From an uncultured Flavonifractor sp. (GTDB taxonomy: Bacteria > Bacillota > Clostridia > Oscillospirales > Oscillospiraceae): 64,000 bases of DNA. The translations under genes and the position numbers were made by a program. The notes below the pieces were generated by a model. It saw only the letters and a program-made list of their open reading frames with translations, was not told the origin of the DNA and did not search any database. Shown here piece by piece: positions 47,401 to 55,270 of the stretch. Where the stretch lies: positions 1-64,000 of the forward strand of contig NZ_CALWXV010000004.1 in assembly GCF_944385615.1 (NCBI RefSeq), written 5' to 3'. Numbering within the stretch: the stretch's first letter is position 1; each line of letters starts with the position of its first letter.

Positions 47401-48062
47401 TTGTGCCCAAGGTGGGCTATTCGGGCACCGTTTCCCTCAGCTATACCGGCACCGACTCCAACGGCGGTACCTTCCAGGGTGCGGTGCGCATCCAGGTCAC
47501 ACCCAACACCACCTCCCGCTACTTTACCGACATGACCTCCTACGGCTGGGCGGCGGCGGCGGTGGACTTCCTCTATGAAAATGAGGTGGTCACCGGTACC
47601 GGCAGCGGCATTTACTTCCCCCAGACCCAGATCACCCGCGGCAGCTTCCTGGTGATGCTGGACCGGGCCTTCCATCTGCCTGACGCCAGCGGCTATACCT
47701 TCTCTGACGTGTCCAGTTCAGCCTACTATACTCAGGCCATCCAGCGCTGCTACGCCGCGGGGGTGGTCACCGGCTATCCCGACGGCACCATGCGCCCCGA
47801 CGCTCCCATCACACGGGAGGCTGCTGCGGTCATGATTTGCCGGGCCATGCAGGTCTCCGGCTGGAGCCTGGGCAGCGGCAACGAGAGCGCCCTGTATGGT
47901 TACTCCGACTGGCAGAGCGTGTCGGGCTATGCCAGAAGCTCTATGGCAGTGCTGGTGGAAAACGGCATCTTTTCCGGGGACAACATGGGCAGACTGATGC
48001 CGGGACAGACCATGACCCGCGCCGAAATGGCGGTGGTCCTGGCCAGAACCCTGACCTTGTAA
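44418..48062 (+). CDS. Giant SLH-domain surface protein 2 with six novel repeats
   Basis: A 1214-aa exported protein. A signal peptide (to about residue 30) leads to three BIG2-type Ig domains (about 55-333; for example ENTAIATVNEATGEVTAVAPG). Six repeats of ~115 residues follow (about 335-1030). Each has one Cys near its start, a core like LSYVRFTLP..GTLYY.Y, then YY.....P.L..VSFVP, and ends like GTVSIPFTG..G..F.G.V.I.V. I do not recognise the repeat. Three C-terminal SLH domains (about 1035-1214) provide wall anchoring. ATG 44418 has GAGGAGGG upstream and starts the signal peptide. SLH domains are C-terminal here but N-terminal in protein 1. Confidence 0.85.
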   Translation: MKRSIRKRLLSLFLALVMLAALTPAAVAVDGAESGDGAGIIQDGGSQDNGVQETVVPNSVSLSQTTMSLKVGENGTLTATLKDASGQEITTIPQGVKVEWTSTDPQEVSVTPASGSLTASVQALKTAETNDNIKEVSITVTVTRADGTALPPQTCNVLVSPNVPDGVSVTPNQIELAPEQKTTLTAAVTPDTLDQTVTWRSENTAIATVNEATGEVTAVAPGETKIIATSKANGLEAACTVTVQGIVLDDENVTINQRGSYTLKYTIYGEALKKSTIVWTSADTSIVTVDSGYLMGVSVGETTVTAKIEGYNFSDSCKVTVKSNNAQVIHASASVSAPLSFSSLTYQLQNQCSNVLGRSLSYVGGLSVSTDQGTLYYHYTNEGDTGAGVGTGQNYYLMPGNGQNGLSEVSFVPKSDFEGTAVISYTGYASGTEFFQGTIEVTVSASQGVAYTAANGNAVQFDASDFARACRDQTGGDLSYVTFSLPDESRGTLYYNYLSEQYPGTEVSASTQYKYAGSPNLGDVYFLPAAGASGEVSIPYTGRDVNGTTFRGRVTIKVSGATASGDLTYKTAQGSWVTFDDSDFNSLCRSLTGYNLDRVRFTLPDSAQGTLYYNFTSTGNYTSTVSESRDYYRSSAPYLDNVAFVPQEDFAGTVSIPFTAWDVNGNRFYGEVGITVSSQSSSALRYTTFQGGKAAFDADDFNNLCRDLTGSRLSYVRFTLPASSQGTLYYKYTASGSYDSKVSDSRNYYRTSTPRLDDVSFVASSSASGVVAIPFTGWSTDGDRFSGTVEIDVVSAPDPLSYEVTGGNVITFQDADFDNYCRLATGNSLSYVRFNLPDAARGTLYYDYNTSTKTGTKVTASRNYYRTSSPYLDRVSFVPSNSYSGTFSMGFTGWSTEGTQFTGTITIKVNQGQAGAISYSTSYQPVTFRVSDFSAACAQRGQGSLVSVQFTGVDSLLYGGHLYYRYNGIGSASSQVRSSTVYSTSGTPNLSEVTFVPKVGYSGTVSLSYTGTDSNGGTFQGAVRIQVTPNTTSRYFTDMTSYGWAAAAVDFLYENEVVTGTGSGIYFPQTQITRGSFLVMLDRAFHLPDASGYTFSDVSSSAYYTQAIQRCYAAGVVTGYPDGTMRPDAPITREAAAVMICRAMQVSGWSLGSGNESALYGYSDWQSVSGYARSSMAVLVENGIFSGDNMGRLMPGQTMTRAEMAVVLARTLTL
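45420..47509 (+). repeat. Six ~345-bp coding repeats
   Basis: Units start at roughly 45420, 45760, 46111, 46459, 46805 and 47156. Units two to five are most alike in protein sequence (FDxxDFxxLC start). DNA identity looks moderate, so this is an old duplication rather than recent expansion. Confidence 0.75.
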
Positions 48063-48109
48063 CCCCGGCCTGAAAGCCATGCCCCACAATAAACCAGAGG
48101 ATTGATTCC

Positions 48110-48137
48110 AATGGCCGCCGAAAGGCGGCCATTTTTT
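48110..48137 (+). terminator. Terminator after SLH protein 2
   Basis: AATGGCCGCC, GAAA loop, GGCGGCCATT, then TTTT. The stem is perfect and closes the surface-protein transcript 48 nt after the stop. Confidence 0.92.
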
Positions 48138-48730
48138 ATATAAATTCCTATGGATTTTGAAGAGAATTCTGGTAAATCACATATTATATGAATAATATTT
48201 GGCATTTACCTGCGTAAATTACCATAATATAGATTTGTATAAACTGATGGAGGGGGATTCTCGGTAAAATTATAAAATTTGTTTAAATACATAAAAATTA
48301 TTTGGTATAAAGACTATAAACTATACAAATTAACAAAATCAACCGAATCGGTATACAAATTTCTGTAGGGTTGGAAATATCCTTCCAATTGAATTTTTTG
48401 TGGGAAATACTTTGCTGAAGCAGGGAATATAAAATAAATCGGAACTGCATCGCCAGAAAAGGGGCAACACAGCAAAGAACCAAGGGCATTGTAAAATCCT
48501 GCCGAATGGATTTGAAATTTAAGAAAAAAAGTTTGTAAAAAGGCAAATTGAACCAATCATATTTCGCTTTTTTACTTGCAAAATCCAAAGTGCTGCGTTA
48601 CAATAAAAAAGCTAAAATATGTCGAAGAGCACCATTCCATGGAGAAAATGCGGAGCGATTTTGCAGAGAAGCGTTTTTTTCGGGACGGTGCCGTTATTTT
48701 CAGGCCCGGTGGAAGGAGGAGCAGGGAAGA
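48138..48730. other. AT-rich gene-free spacer before flgB
   Basis: About 470 bp (48138-48610) are strikingly AT-rich compared with the GC-rich surroundings, with many A/T tracts and no gene I can support. A 96-codon minus-strand frame lacks a ribosome-binding site and overlaps the flgB promoter. The right end contains that sigma-A promoter and a ~115-nt leader. It may hold binding sites for regulators of the flagellar operon. Confidence 0.65.
48576..48604 (+). promoter_or_regulatory. Sigma-A promoter of the main fla/che operon
   Basis: TTGCAA (48576-48581), exact 17-bp spacer, TACAAT (48599-48604). It lies at the edge of the AT-rich spacer, about 115 nt before flgB. A sigma-A start for this early operon matches Bacillus fla/che. 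Confidence 0.78.
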
Positions 48731-49117
48731 ATGGACTTTTTATCGAGCAACACCTCGCTGATGCTGCAAAGATCCATGGACTTTTTATGGACCAAGCAGA
48801 GCTGTATTCTGGACAATGTCGCCAACGCGGAGACACCCAACTATAAGACCAAATATGTCACCTTTGAGGAGTCGCTGCAGCAGGCCGTCCAGTCGGCCTA
48901 TAGCGACAGCACCAGCGCCGTGAAGGAGATGCGCGACGCCATTCAGGGAGCATCCATTTCGGTCCAGGAGGCCGAGGAGAGCACCCGGATGGATGAGAAC
49001 GGCGTCAACATCACCGAGCAGATGGTGGAGCTGACCCGTAACGGCTATCAGCTTCAGTATGTCATGAACGCCATCAGCAGTGATCTGACCTTGATCCGCA
49101 CGGCTATTACAGGATAA
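48731..49117 (+). CDS. FlgB, proximal rod protein
   Basis: A 128-aa rod subunit exported by the flagellar type III system. MDFLSSNTSLMLQRSMDFLW and the rod signature ILDNVANAETPNYKTKYVTF are typical. The C-terminal helix has MVELTRNGYQLQYVMNAISSDLTLIRTAI. The open frame extends upstream to 48548, but only ATG 48731 gives the normal length and N-terminus, with GGAGGAGCAGGGAAGA just before it. First gene of the main flagellar operon. Confidence 0.95.
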   Translation: MDFLSSNTSLMLQRSMDFLWTKQSCILDNVANAETPNYKTKYVTFEESLQQAVQSAYSDSTSAVKEMRDAIQGASISVQEAEESTRMDENGVNITEQMVELTRNGYQLQYVMNAISSDLTLIRTAITG

Positions 49118-49132
49118 GGAGGGGCGTAAGTC

Positions 49133-49579
49133 ATGGCCTTTTTGACTTCTATGAACGTGGTAGGCTCCGGCCTGACGGCGCAGCAGCTGCGTCTGGATGT
49201 GATTTCAGAGAACATTACCAACCAGAACACCACCCGTACCGAAGGAGGGGACGGCCCCTACCGGCGGAAGGTTGTGGTGTTTGAGGCCCAGGAGCACCAG
49301 ACCCCCTTTGAGCAGGCCCTGGCCAGAGCCCGGAGCGAGACGGTTTCCCAGGGCGGCGTACGGGTAACTGAGATTGTGGAGGACCCGTCTGATTTCAAGC
49401 TGGTGTATGATCCCACCAACCCTGACGCCAACGAAGAGGGCTATGTGGAAATGCCCAACGTGGACCTGATCAAGGAGATCTCCGACGCTATGGCCGCTTC
49501 GCAGGCCTATTCGGCCAACGTTACTGCCTTCAATGTGCTCAAGCAGGTGACAGCCAGAGGCCTGGAGATTGGAAAATAA
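49133..49579 (+). CDS. FlgC, proximal rod protein
   Basis: A 148-aa rod subunit. The N-terminal helix contains GSGLTAQQLRLDVISENITNQNTTRT, the rod-family motif. The centre has YVEMPNVDLIKEISDAMAASQAY, and the C-terminal helix is ANVTAFNVLKQVTARGLEIGK. Standard length. AAGGAGG lies upstream of ATG 49133. It follows flgB by 15 nt, and fliE follows after 56 nt. Confidence 0.96.
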   Translation: MAFLTSMNVVGSGLTAQQLRLDVISENITNQNTTRTEGGDGPYRRKVVVFEAQEHQTPFEQALARARSETVSQGGVRVTEIVEDPSDFKLVYDPTNPDANEEGYVEMPNVDLIKEISDAMAASQAYSANVTAFNVLKQVTARGLEIGK

Positions 49580-49635
49580 TTAGGGCGGCCGCCCCCATCC
49601 GCCCCTTAGGACGGTAGAGAAAAGAGGAAAATAAA

Positions 49636-49947
49636 ATGACAAGTTTGCAAACCTTGGCTCCTATCCAGGCCCTTCAGGGCGCTTCCGGGCAGGCTGTTAC
49701 CGGCGTAAGCGCCGGCAGCTCCGGGGGCTCTATGTTTACCCAGATCTTTCAGTCTATGGTGAATAACGTAAAGGAGACCGACGCGGCCAAGAATGAGGCC
49801 TATTATGCCTTGGTGACCGGCCAGCTGGACAATCCGGCGGAGGCTACCATTGCCGCGTCCCAGGCCCAGACAGCCACTCAGCTGCTGGTACAGATGCGTG
49901 ACCGGGCGCTGGACGCCTACAGCGAGCTGATGCGGATTAGCCTGTAA
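49636..49947 (+). CDS. FliE, MS-ring/rod junction protein
   Basis: A 103-aa protein linking the MS ring to the rod. The pattern MFTQIFQSMVNNVKETDAAKNEA and the C-terminal ATIAASQAQTATQLLVQMRD match the family. The N-terminal 40 residues are Gly/Ser/Ala-rich, as usual. Placed between flgC and fliF as in Bacillus. Confidence 0.95.
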   Translation: MTSLQTLAPIQALQGASGQAVTGVSAGSSGGSMFTQIFQSMVNNVKETDAAKNEAYYALVTGQLDNPAEATIAASQAQTATQLLVQMRDRALDAYSELMRISL

Positions 49948-49978
49948 TCATTAGAACAGCTGGTCCGGGGGAGTTGTT

Positions 49979-51589
49979 ATGGGAGATAAAGTGAAAAAAG
50001 TTGCCGCAGGTGTGTGGCAGCGGTGGAAGTCCATATCCCGAAAGCTGAAGGTGCTTTTGGGCTGTGGCGTGCTGGCGCTGGTGGTGGCGTTGGTGGTAAT
50101 CATGGTGGTGGTGAGCAATCGGCCCTACACCACCTTGTTTGCTGATTTGAGCCAGACCGATATGTCTGGCATTCTTACCTATTTGTCGGAAAACGGTGTG
50201 ACTCAATATAAGGTAGAGGGAGACACCATACTGGTGCCGGAGGACCAGGAAGCTCTGCTGAAGGCTCAGGTGCTGCAGGCGGGCTATCCCTCTTCCGGCT
50301 ATGGATATGATACTTATTTTGACAATGTAGGCAGCCTGACCACCGAGGCCGAGCGCAATCAGTTGGTCCTCTATGCGCTGCAGGACCGGATGCAGGCGGT
50401 TATCCGCAACTTTGACGGCGTCAAGGAGGCGGTAGTCTTTTTGACTCCCGGCGAGGATCACACCTATGTGCTGGACAGCAGCAACAAGGTGGACGCCAGC
50501 GCCACAGTAACGGTGACCATGGAGGACGGCAAGACACTTACCGATAATCAGGTCAGTGCTATCCGTAATCTGGTCAGCCGGGGTCTGGCCGGGTTGAACG
50601 TGGAGAATGTAGCCATTGAAGATACCTATGGCAACCCCTATACATTGCAGGACGATTTTACCGACTTGCAGGATGCCTCTGCGCTGAAGCTGAAGCTGGA
50701 GGAGCAGTGGAACAACAACATCCGTACCCGGGTGATGCAGGTGCTGCTCCCGCTGTACGGCGAGGGCAACGTCAGCGTCAGCGTCAACACCGTGGTAGAT
50801 GTGAATCGGACCTATACCGACTCCACCGACTATTCTCTGGAGGATTGGGCCCAGGGAAGTGACGACAGCATCATTGGTTCTGAGATCTGGAGCAATGAGA
50901 TCATCCGGGATGGGGAGGATGCCGTTGGCGGCGTGGTGGGTACCGAGCCCAACGCGGACACCAACGCCGATCTGAATACCTATGTGGAGAATCAGGCCCA
51001 GCCCAATGGTACCGAGACCTCCATTAGTACCTCCGGCCAGAAAGACCACTTGGTGGACACCGAGAAGCAGCAGGTGGAGCGGGTAGCCGGATACATCACC
51101 GACGTGATGGTGTCTGTCACCATCAACGAGAACGTGGCCGGAAACACCAATGCGGCCAGCCTGTATCCCCACGTGGCACGGGCTGCCGGTATTTCTGCGG
51201 AGGACGAGCAGGACAAGATCTCCATTCTTATTGCGCCCTTCAATCAGGGCGATACGCCGCCTGTGGACGAGCTGACACCGGACAGCGTTCCCGCCTGGAT
51301 GCTGTACGCGGCCATTGGCGGCGGCGTGTTGTTCCTGCTGCTGCTGCTGGTGATGTTCCTCATCCACCGCCGGCGGGTGAAGAAGCGCCGGAAGCTGGAG
51401 GAAGAGGCCGCAGCTGCGGCTGCTGCTCAGCAGCCTGAGCAGGAGACCCAGCAGGCGGAGATCATGGACCTGGAGACTGAAAAGAGTATGGAGCTGCGGC
51501 AGGATGTCCGGAAGTTTGCCGAGGACAATCCGGAGATCGCGGCGCAAATGGTGAAAAACTGGTTGCGAGAGGGTGAACGAGCGACATGA
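49979..51589 (+). CDS. FliF, MS-ring protein
   Basis: A 536-aa membrane protein that forms the MS ring. First membrane span about 25-45 (LLGCGVLALVVALVVIMVVV). The periplasmic-side domains follow, with YTTLFADLSQTDMSGILTYL, YKVEGDTILVPEDQ and AVVFLTPGEDHTYV. The second span is about 440-462. The cytoplasmic C-tail (KSMELRQDVRKFAEDNPEIAA) is the FliG-binding segment. Its stop overlaps the fliG start (ATGA). Confidence 0.96.
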   Translation: MGDKVKKVAAGVWQRWKSISRKLKVLLGCGVLALVVALVVIMVVVSNRPYTTLFADLSQTDMSGILTYLSENGVTQYKVEGDTILVPEDQEALLKAQVLQAGYPSSGYGYDTYFDNVGSLTTEAERNQLVLYALQDRMQAVIRNFDGVKEAVVFLTPGEDHTYVLDSSNKVDASATVTVTMEDGKTLTDNQVSAIRNLVSRGLAGLNVENVAIEDTYGNPYTLQDDFTDLQDASALKLKLEEQWNNNIRTRVMQVLLPLYGEGNVSVSVNTVVDVNRTYTDSTDYSLEDWAQGSDDSIIGSEIWSNEIIRDGEDAVGGVVGTEPNADTNADLNTYVENQAQPNGTETSISTSGQKDHLVDTEKQQVERVAGYITDVMVSVTINENVAGNTNAASLYPHVARAAGISAEDEQDKISILIAPFNQGDTPPVDELTPDSVPAWMLYAAIGGGVLFLLLLLVMFLIHRRRVKKRRKLEEEAAAAAAAQQPEQETQQAEIMDLETEKSMELRQDVRKFAEDNPEIAAQMVKNWLREGERAT

Positions 51590-52641
51590 GTGAAATGGCA
51601 GCGGATTCGGTCCAGGGGAAAGCCGCGCCCACCCAGCCAAGAAAAGAGCTGACCCGCCAACAGAAGGCGGCAGCCGTCATCATCTCGCTGGGAACCGAGA
51701 AGGCGTCTCAGCTGTACCAGTACATGGACCCGGAGGACGTGGAACAGATCACTCTGGAGGTCGCCAAGCTGGGCTATGTGGACGCGGCCACCACCGAGGA
51801 AGTGCTCAACGAGTACTACCAGATGTGCATGACCAACAAGGCGGTGACCGAGGGCGGACTGGAGTACGCCCGGGCCGTGCTGGAGCGGGCCTTCGGCAGC
51901 CAGACGGCCAGTATGCTGCTGGACAAGGTGACCAAGTCTTTGAAAAACCGGGAGTTTTCTTTCCTGAACAAAGCGGACGAGAAATCCCTGTACGCAGCCT
52001 TACAGCATGAGCGGCCCCAGACCATCGCCCTGGTGCTGTCCTATGTGGACCCGGAGAAGGCGGCGGCGGTCATCGACGAGCTGGACCCGGAGCGGCAGGT
52101 CAAGGTGGTGGAGAATATCGCCACCATGGAGAGCGCCTCCCCCACGGCCGTGAAGGTCATCGAGGCGGAGATGGAGAAGCGATTCTCCAGCATCATGACC
52201 ACCAACAATGTAAAGGTGGGCGGCGTGGACTACGTGGCCGGCGTGATGAACAATCTGGACCGTGCCAGCGAGAAGAGCATCTTCGACCGCCTGTCCTCTT
52301 ACAACGCCGATCTGGCCGACGAGATCCGCAAGCGGATGTTCGTCTTCGAGGACATCGTTACCATGGACGACCGGTCGGTGCAGCGCTTTATCCGGGACTG
52401 CGATCCCAAGGATATCGTGCTGGCCCTCAAGGGCGCCAACAGCGAGGTGGCCAACAAGATCTTTACCAACGTCTCTGCCCGTATGGCTCAGAGCATCCGG
52501 GACGATCTGGAGGTTACCATCAACGTGCGTATCCGGGACGTGGAGGCGGCCCAGCAGCGCATTGTGGGCGTGATCCGGGACCTGGAGGAGAAGAACGAGC
52601 TGATCATCCTCAAGGGCGGAAAGGACGATATCATTGCCTAA
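51586..52641 (+). CDS. FliG, rotor switch protein
   Basis: The 351-aa C-ring protein transmits torque and binds FliF, FliM and the stator. It shows RQQKAAAVIISLGTEKASQLY (N-domain), the EHPQ-like motif as HERPQTIALVLSYV (middle domain), and a C-domain with MFVFEDIVTMDDRSVQRFIR. The C-domain keeps the charged residues that face MotA. It overlaps fliF by 4 nt and fliH by 8 nt, implying tight coupling. Confidence 0.97.
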   Translation: MSEMAADSVQGKAAPTQPRKELTRQQKAAAVIISLGTEKASQLYQYMDPEDVEQITLEVAKLGYVDAATTEEVLNEYYQMCMTNKAVTEGGLEYARAVLERAFGSQTASMLLDKVTKSLKNREFSFLNKADEKSLYAALQHERPQTIALVLSYVDPEKAAAVIDELDPERQVKVVENIATMESASPTAVKVIEAEMEKRFSSIMTTNNVKVGGVDYVAGVMNNLDRASEKSIFDRLSSYNADLADEIRKRMFVFEDIVTMDDRSVQRFIRDCDPKDIVLALKGANSEVANKIFTNVSARMAQSIRDDLEVTINVRIRDVEAAQQRIVGVIRDLEEKNELIILKGGKDDIIA

Positions 52642-53455
52642 CATCTTTAAACATTTTCTTCGGCCCCAGGTGGATAAATACAGCTTCCCCCAGGCCGATG
52701 AGATTGAGTTGGAGGAGGACTCCGTTGATCTGCCTCCGCCTGAGGAAGAGGAGTCACCCTCTGCCCCCTCCAACCAGGAGGGGGCAGAGGCGGAGGACGC
52801 TGAGCCGGAGGGAAGCGCAGCCGCCATGCTCTCCTACGCCAAGGTCCAGGCCGATGAGATCGTAGCGCAGGCCAGGCGAGAGGGTGAGGCTTTGCTGGAG
52901 GAATACCGCCAGCAGGCCGCCGAACAGATCCAGCAGCTTCAGGAAGAGGCCAAGCAGGAGGGTTTCCGCCAGGGCTATACCGATGGAATGGCCAAGGCGC
53001 AGATCGAAAACCAGGCCAAGCTGGAGGAACAGCTCCAGCAGCAGACCGAGCAGATCAAAGCCTTCCTGCAACGGGCCACCCAGGCCAAGGAGGATCTGAT
53101 GCTGCAGGTCCAGGATGAGCTGTGCGACCTGAGCATCGCGGTGGCGGAAAAGGTGATCCATATCAGCCTGAAGAGCAGCCGGGAGGTCATCCTGCGCATG
53201 GTGCAGATGGCCACCGAACGGCTGCGGCGGAGAGAGTGGGTCCACATTTACATCGGCGGCTGCGACACCCGGGAGCTGGCCCAGATTGCTCCCGAGCTCA
53301 CCGCCTCTCTGGCCGGATTGTCCGACCACATCAAACTGATTCCCATGGCCAACGACGAGTCGGGTACCTGCATCATTGAGATGCCCGACGAGATCATCGA
53401 TGCCAGCGTCCCCACGCAGCTGGACAATCTGAAGGGTATTCTCCGCGGCGGATGA
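52634..53455 (+). CDS. FliH, export ATPase regulator
   Basis: A 273-aa stator-like protein of the export apparatus. It has an acidic N-part (about 20-65), a long coiled coil (about 70-165; EEYRQQAAEQIQQLQEEAKQ) and a C-terminal domain (about 170-273) with DLSIAVAEKVI and the ending GLSDHIKLIPMANDES. It ties FliI to the C ring. TTG 52634 inside the fliG end serves as start; its reading frame and length fit the family. fliI follows 15 nt later. Confidence 0.9.
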   Translation: MPNIFKHFLRPQVDKYSFPQADEIELEEDSVDLPPPEEEESPSAPSNQEGAEAEDAEPEGSAAAMLSYAKVQADEIVAQARREGEALLEEYRQQAAEQIQQLQEEAKQEGFRQGYTDGMAKAQIENQAKLEEQLQQQTEQIKAFLQRATQAKEDLMLQVQDELCDLSIAVAEKVIHISLKSSREVILRMVQMATERLRRREWVHIYIGGCDTRELAQIAPELTASLAGLSDHIKLIPMANDESGTCIIEMPDEIIDASVPTQLDNLKGILRGG

Positions 53456-53470
53456 GAGGAGGCGGCGGGC

Positions 53471-54772
53471 TTGTTTGAAGAGATGATCCAGCGGGTGCAG
53501 CAGGCCCAGACCGTCAGCTACACCGGTAAGATTGAAAATATTGTGGGCATGTCCATCGAGGCCTCCGGCGGCCGGGCGGCGGTAGGGGACATTTGCCAGA
53601 TTTATAATGGAGAGTCGGGCGGTCAGGTGATGGCCGAGGTGGTAGGCTTCAAAAACGACCATATCCTGCTGATGCCCTACTCCGACATGAGCGGCATTTC
53701 CGCCGGCAACTTTGTGCGCAATACCGGCCGGCGGCTGAGCCTCAATATGGGCCCCTTTTTAAAAGGGCGGGTTATCAACGCCCTGGGTCAGCCCATTGAC
53801 GGAAAGGGTCCCTTCCAAGGGGGGACCCCCTTCTGCGTGGATGGGGCTACCTACATCAACCCCATGGCCCGCCCCCCCATCCGGGAACGGCTGGAATTCG
53901 GGGTGAAGGCCATTGACGGGATGCTTACTGTGGGCAAGGGCCAGAGAATCGGCATTTTTGCCGGTTCCGGCGTAGGCAAGAGTACCCTGATGGGCATGAT
54001 CGCCAAGTACGTGAAGGCGGATATCAACGTCATCGCGCTGGTGGGCGAACGTGGCCGTGAGGTGCTGGAGTTTATGGAGAAGGACCTGGGCCCGGAGGGT
54101 ATGAGCCGTTCGGTGCTGGTGGTGGCCACCTCCGACCAGCCCGCCATGCTGCGGAAACGCTGTCCCTCGGTAGCCACCGGTGTGGCCGAGTACTTCCGGG
54201 ACCAGGGATATGACGTGCTGCTGATGATGGACTCCCTCACCCGTTTTGCTATGGCTCAGCGTGAGATCGGCCTGGCGGTGGGAGAGCCCCCGGTGGCCAG
54301 AGGCTACACCCCTTCCATCTATTCTGAATTGCCCAAGCTGCTGGAGCGCAGCGGAAACTTCCAGAAAGGCTCCATCACCGGCGTGTACACCGTGCTGGTG
54401 GAGGGCGACGACACCAACGAACCCATCGCCGATACCGTCCGCGGTATTCTGGACGGGCACATCGTGCTCTCCCGGCGGTTGGCCAACAGCAACCATTTCC
54501 CCGCCATCGACGTGGGCGCCAGCATTTCCCGTCTGATGACCGATATCGTCTCCCCGGAGCACCGGCAGCTGGCGGCCCGCATCCGGGATATCATGGGGCT
54601 TTACGAAAAGAATCTGGACCTGGTGTCCATCGGCGCCTACAAAGCGGGGACCAACCCCAAGCTGGACTACGCGCTGAGCAAGATCGACGGCATCCAGCAA
54701 TTTCTGATGCAGGGCATCGGAGAGGGCTTTTCCTATGACGAGGACCTGGACATGATGCGGAAGCTGTTGTAA
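53471..54772 (+). CDS. FliI, flagellar export ATPase
   Basis: The 433-aa F1-beta-like ATPase energises substrate unfolding for export. It contains Walker A GSGVGKST, GERGREVLEFME, Walker B VLLMMDSLTRFA, and the downstream AQREIGLAVGEPPVARGY. The start is TTG 53471 (GAGAGGAGG upstream). It lies between fliH and fliJ. Confidence 0.97.
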   Translation: MFEEMIQRVQQAQTVSYTGKIENIVGMSIEASGGRAAVGDICQIYNGESGGQVMAEVVGFKNDHILLMPYSDMSGISAGNFVRNTGRRLSLNMGPFLKGRVINALGQPIDGKGPFQGGTPFCVDGATYINPMARPPIRERLEFGVKAIDGMLTVGKGQRIGIFAGSGVGKSTLMGMIAKYVKADINVIALVGERGREVLEFMEKDLGPEGMSRSVLVVATSDQPAMLRKRCPSVATGVAEYFRDQGYDVLLMMDSLTRFAMAQREIGLAVGEPPVARGYTPSIYSELPKLLERSGNFQKGSITGVYTVLVEGDDTNEPIADTVRGILDGHIVLSRRLANSNHFPAIDVGASISRLMTDIVSPEHRQLAARIRDIMGLYEKNLDLVSIGAYKAGTNPKLDYALSKIDGIQQFLMQGIGEGFSYDEDLDMMRKLL

Positions 54773-54786
54773 GAAAAGGAGTACCC

Positions 54787-55236
54787 ATGAAAAAGTTCCG
54801 ATTTGGCCTGGATAGTGTACTGAGTTACCGCCAGCAGGTGCTGGAGGGGCGGCAGAATGAATATGGTAAGGCCATGCGCCGGGTCCAGGAGCAGCGTATG
54901 CGCCTGGAGGCGGTGCAGCAGCGCTACCAGGAGACCAACCAGCAGTTCCGGGAGGAGGCCGCCGCCGGAATCAGCATTGCCGACGCCATGGGCTTTGAGG
55001 TGGGCCTGCGGGCTTTGGAACGGGAGATTGCCCGTGAGACCAAGGCCCTGCGGGATCTGGAGGCCGAGGCGGAAAAGCGGCGGATTCAGATGCTCCAGGC
55101 GCACCAGGACGCCGCTATGCTGGAGAAGCTGAAGGAAAAGAAGCAAGAGGACTACCGGAAGGCCGAACAAAAACAAGATGAGTTGTTCATAGACGAGCTG
55201 GTCTCCGCCGTGCGGGCGGGGAGGAGCGACTCTTGA
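54787..55236 (+). CDS. FliJ, export chaperone-escort protein
   Basis: A 149-aa, nearly all coiled-coil protein; MKKFRFGLDSVLSYRQQVL is the usual FliJ opening. It inserts in the FliI hexamer as the stalk and recycles chaperones. Many charged heptads run from about residue 15 to 140. It ends 34 nt before fliK. Confidence 0.92.
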   Translation: MKKFRFGLDSVLSYRQQVLEGRQNEYGKAMRRVQEQRMRLEAVQQRYQETNQQFREEAAAGISIADAMGFEVGLRALEREIARETKALRDLEAEAEKRRIQMLQAHQDAAMLEKLKEKKQEDYRKAEQKQDELFIDELVSAVRAGRSDS

Positions 55237-55270
55237 ACATAATCCCAACACTGAAAGGAGGTGAAAAAAG

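Noticed and set aside
45705..47675. 656-codon minus-strand frame across the six-repeat region
   Set aside because: An antisense shadow of the repeat array; its own repetitive character comes from the real gene.
48298..48588. 96-codon minus-strand frame in the AT-rich spacer
   Set aside because: It begins with TTG without a ribosome-binding site, overlaps the flgB promoter, and its composition is that expected of AT-rich noncoding DNA.
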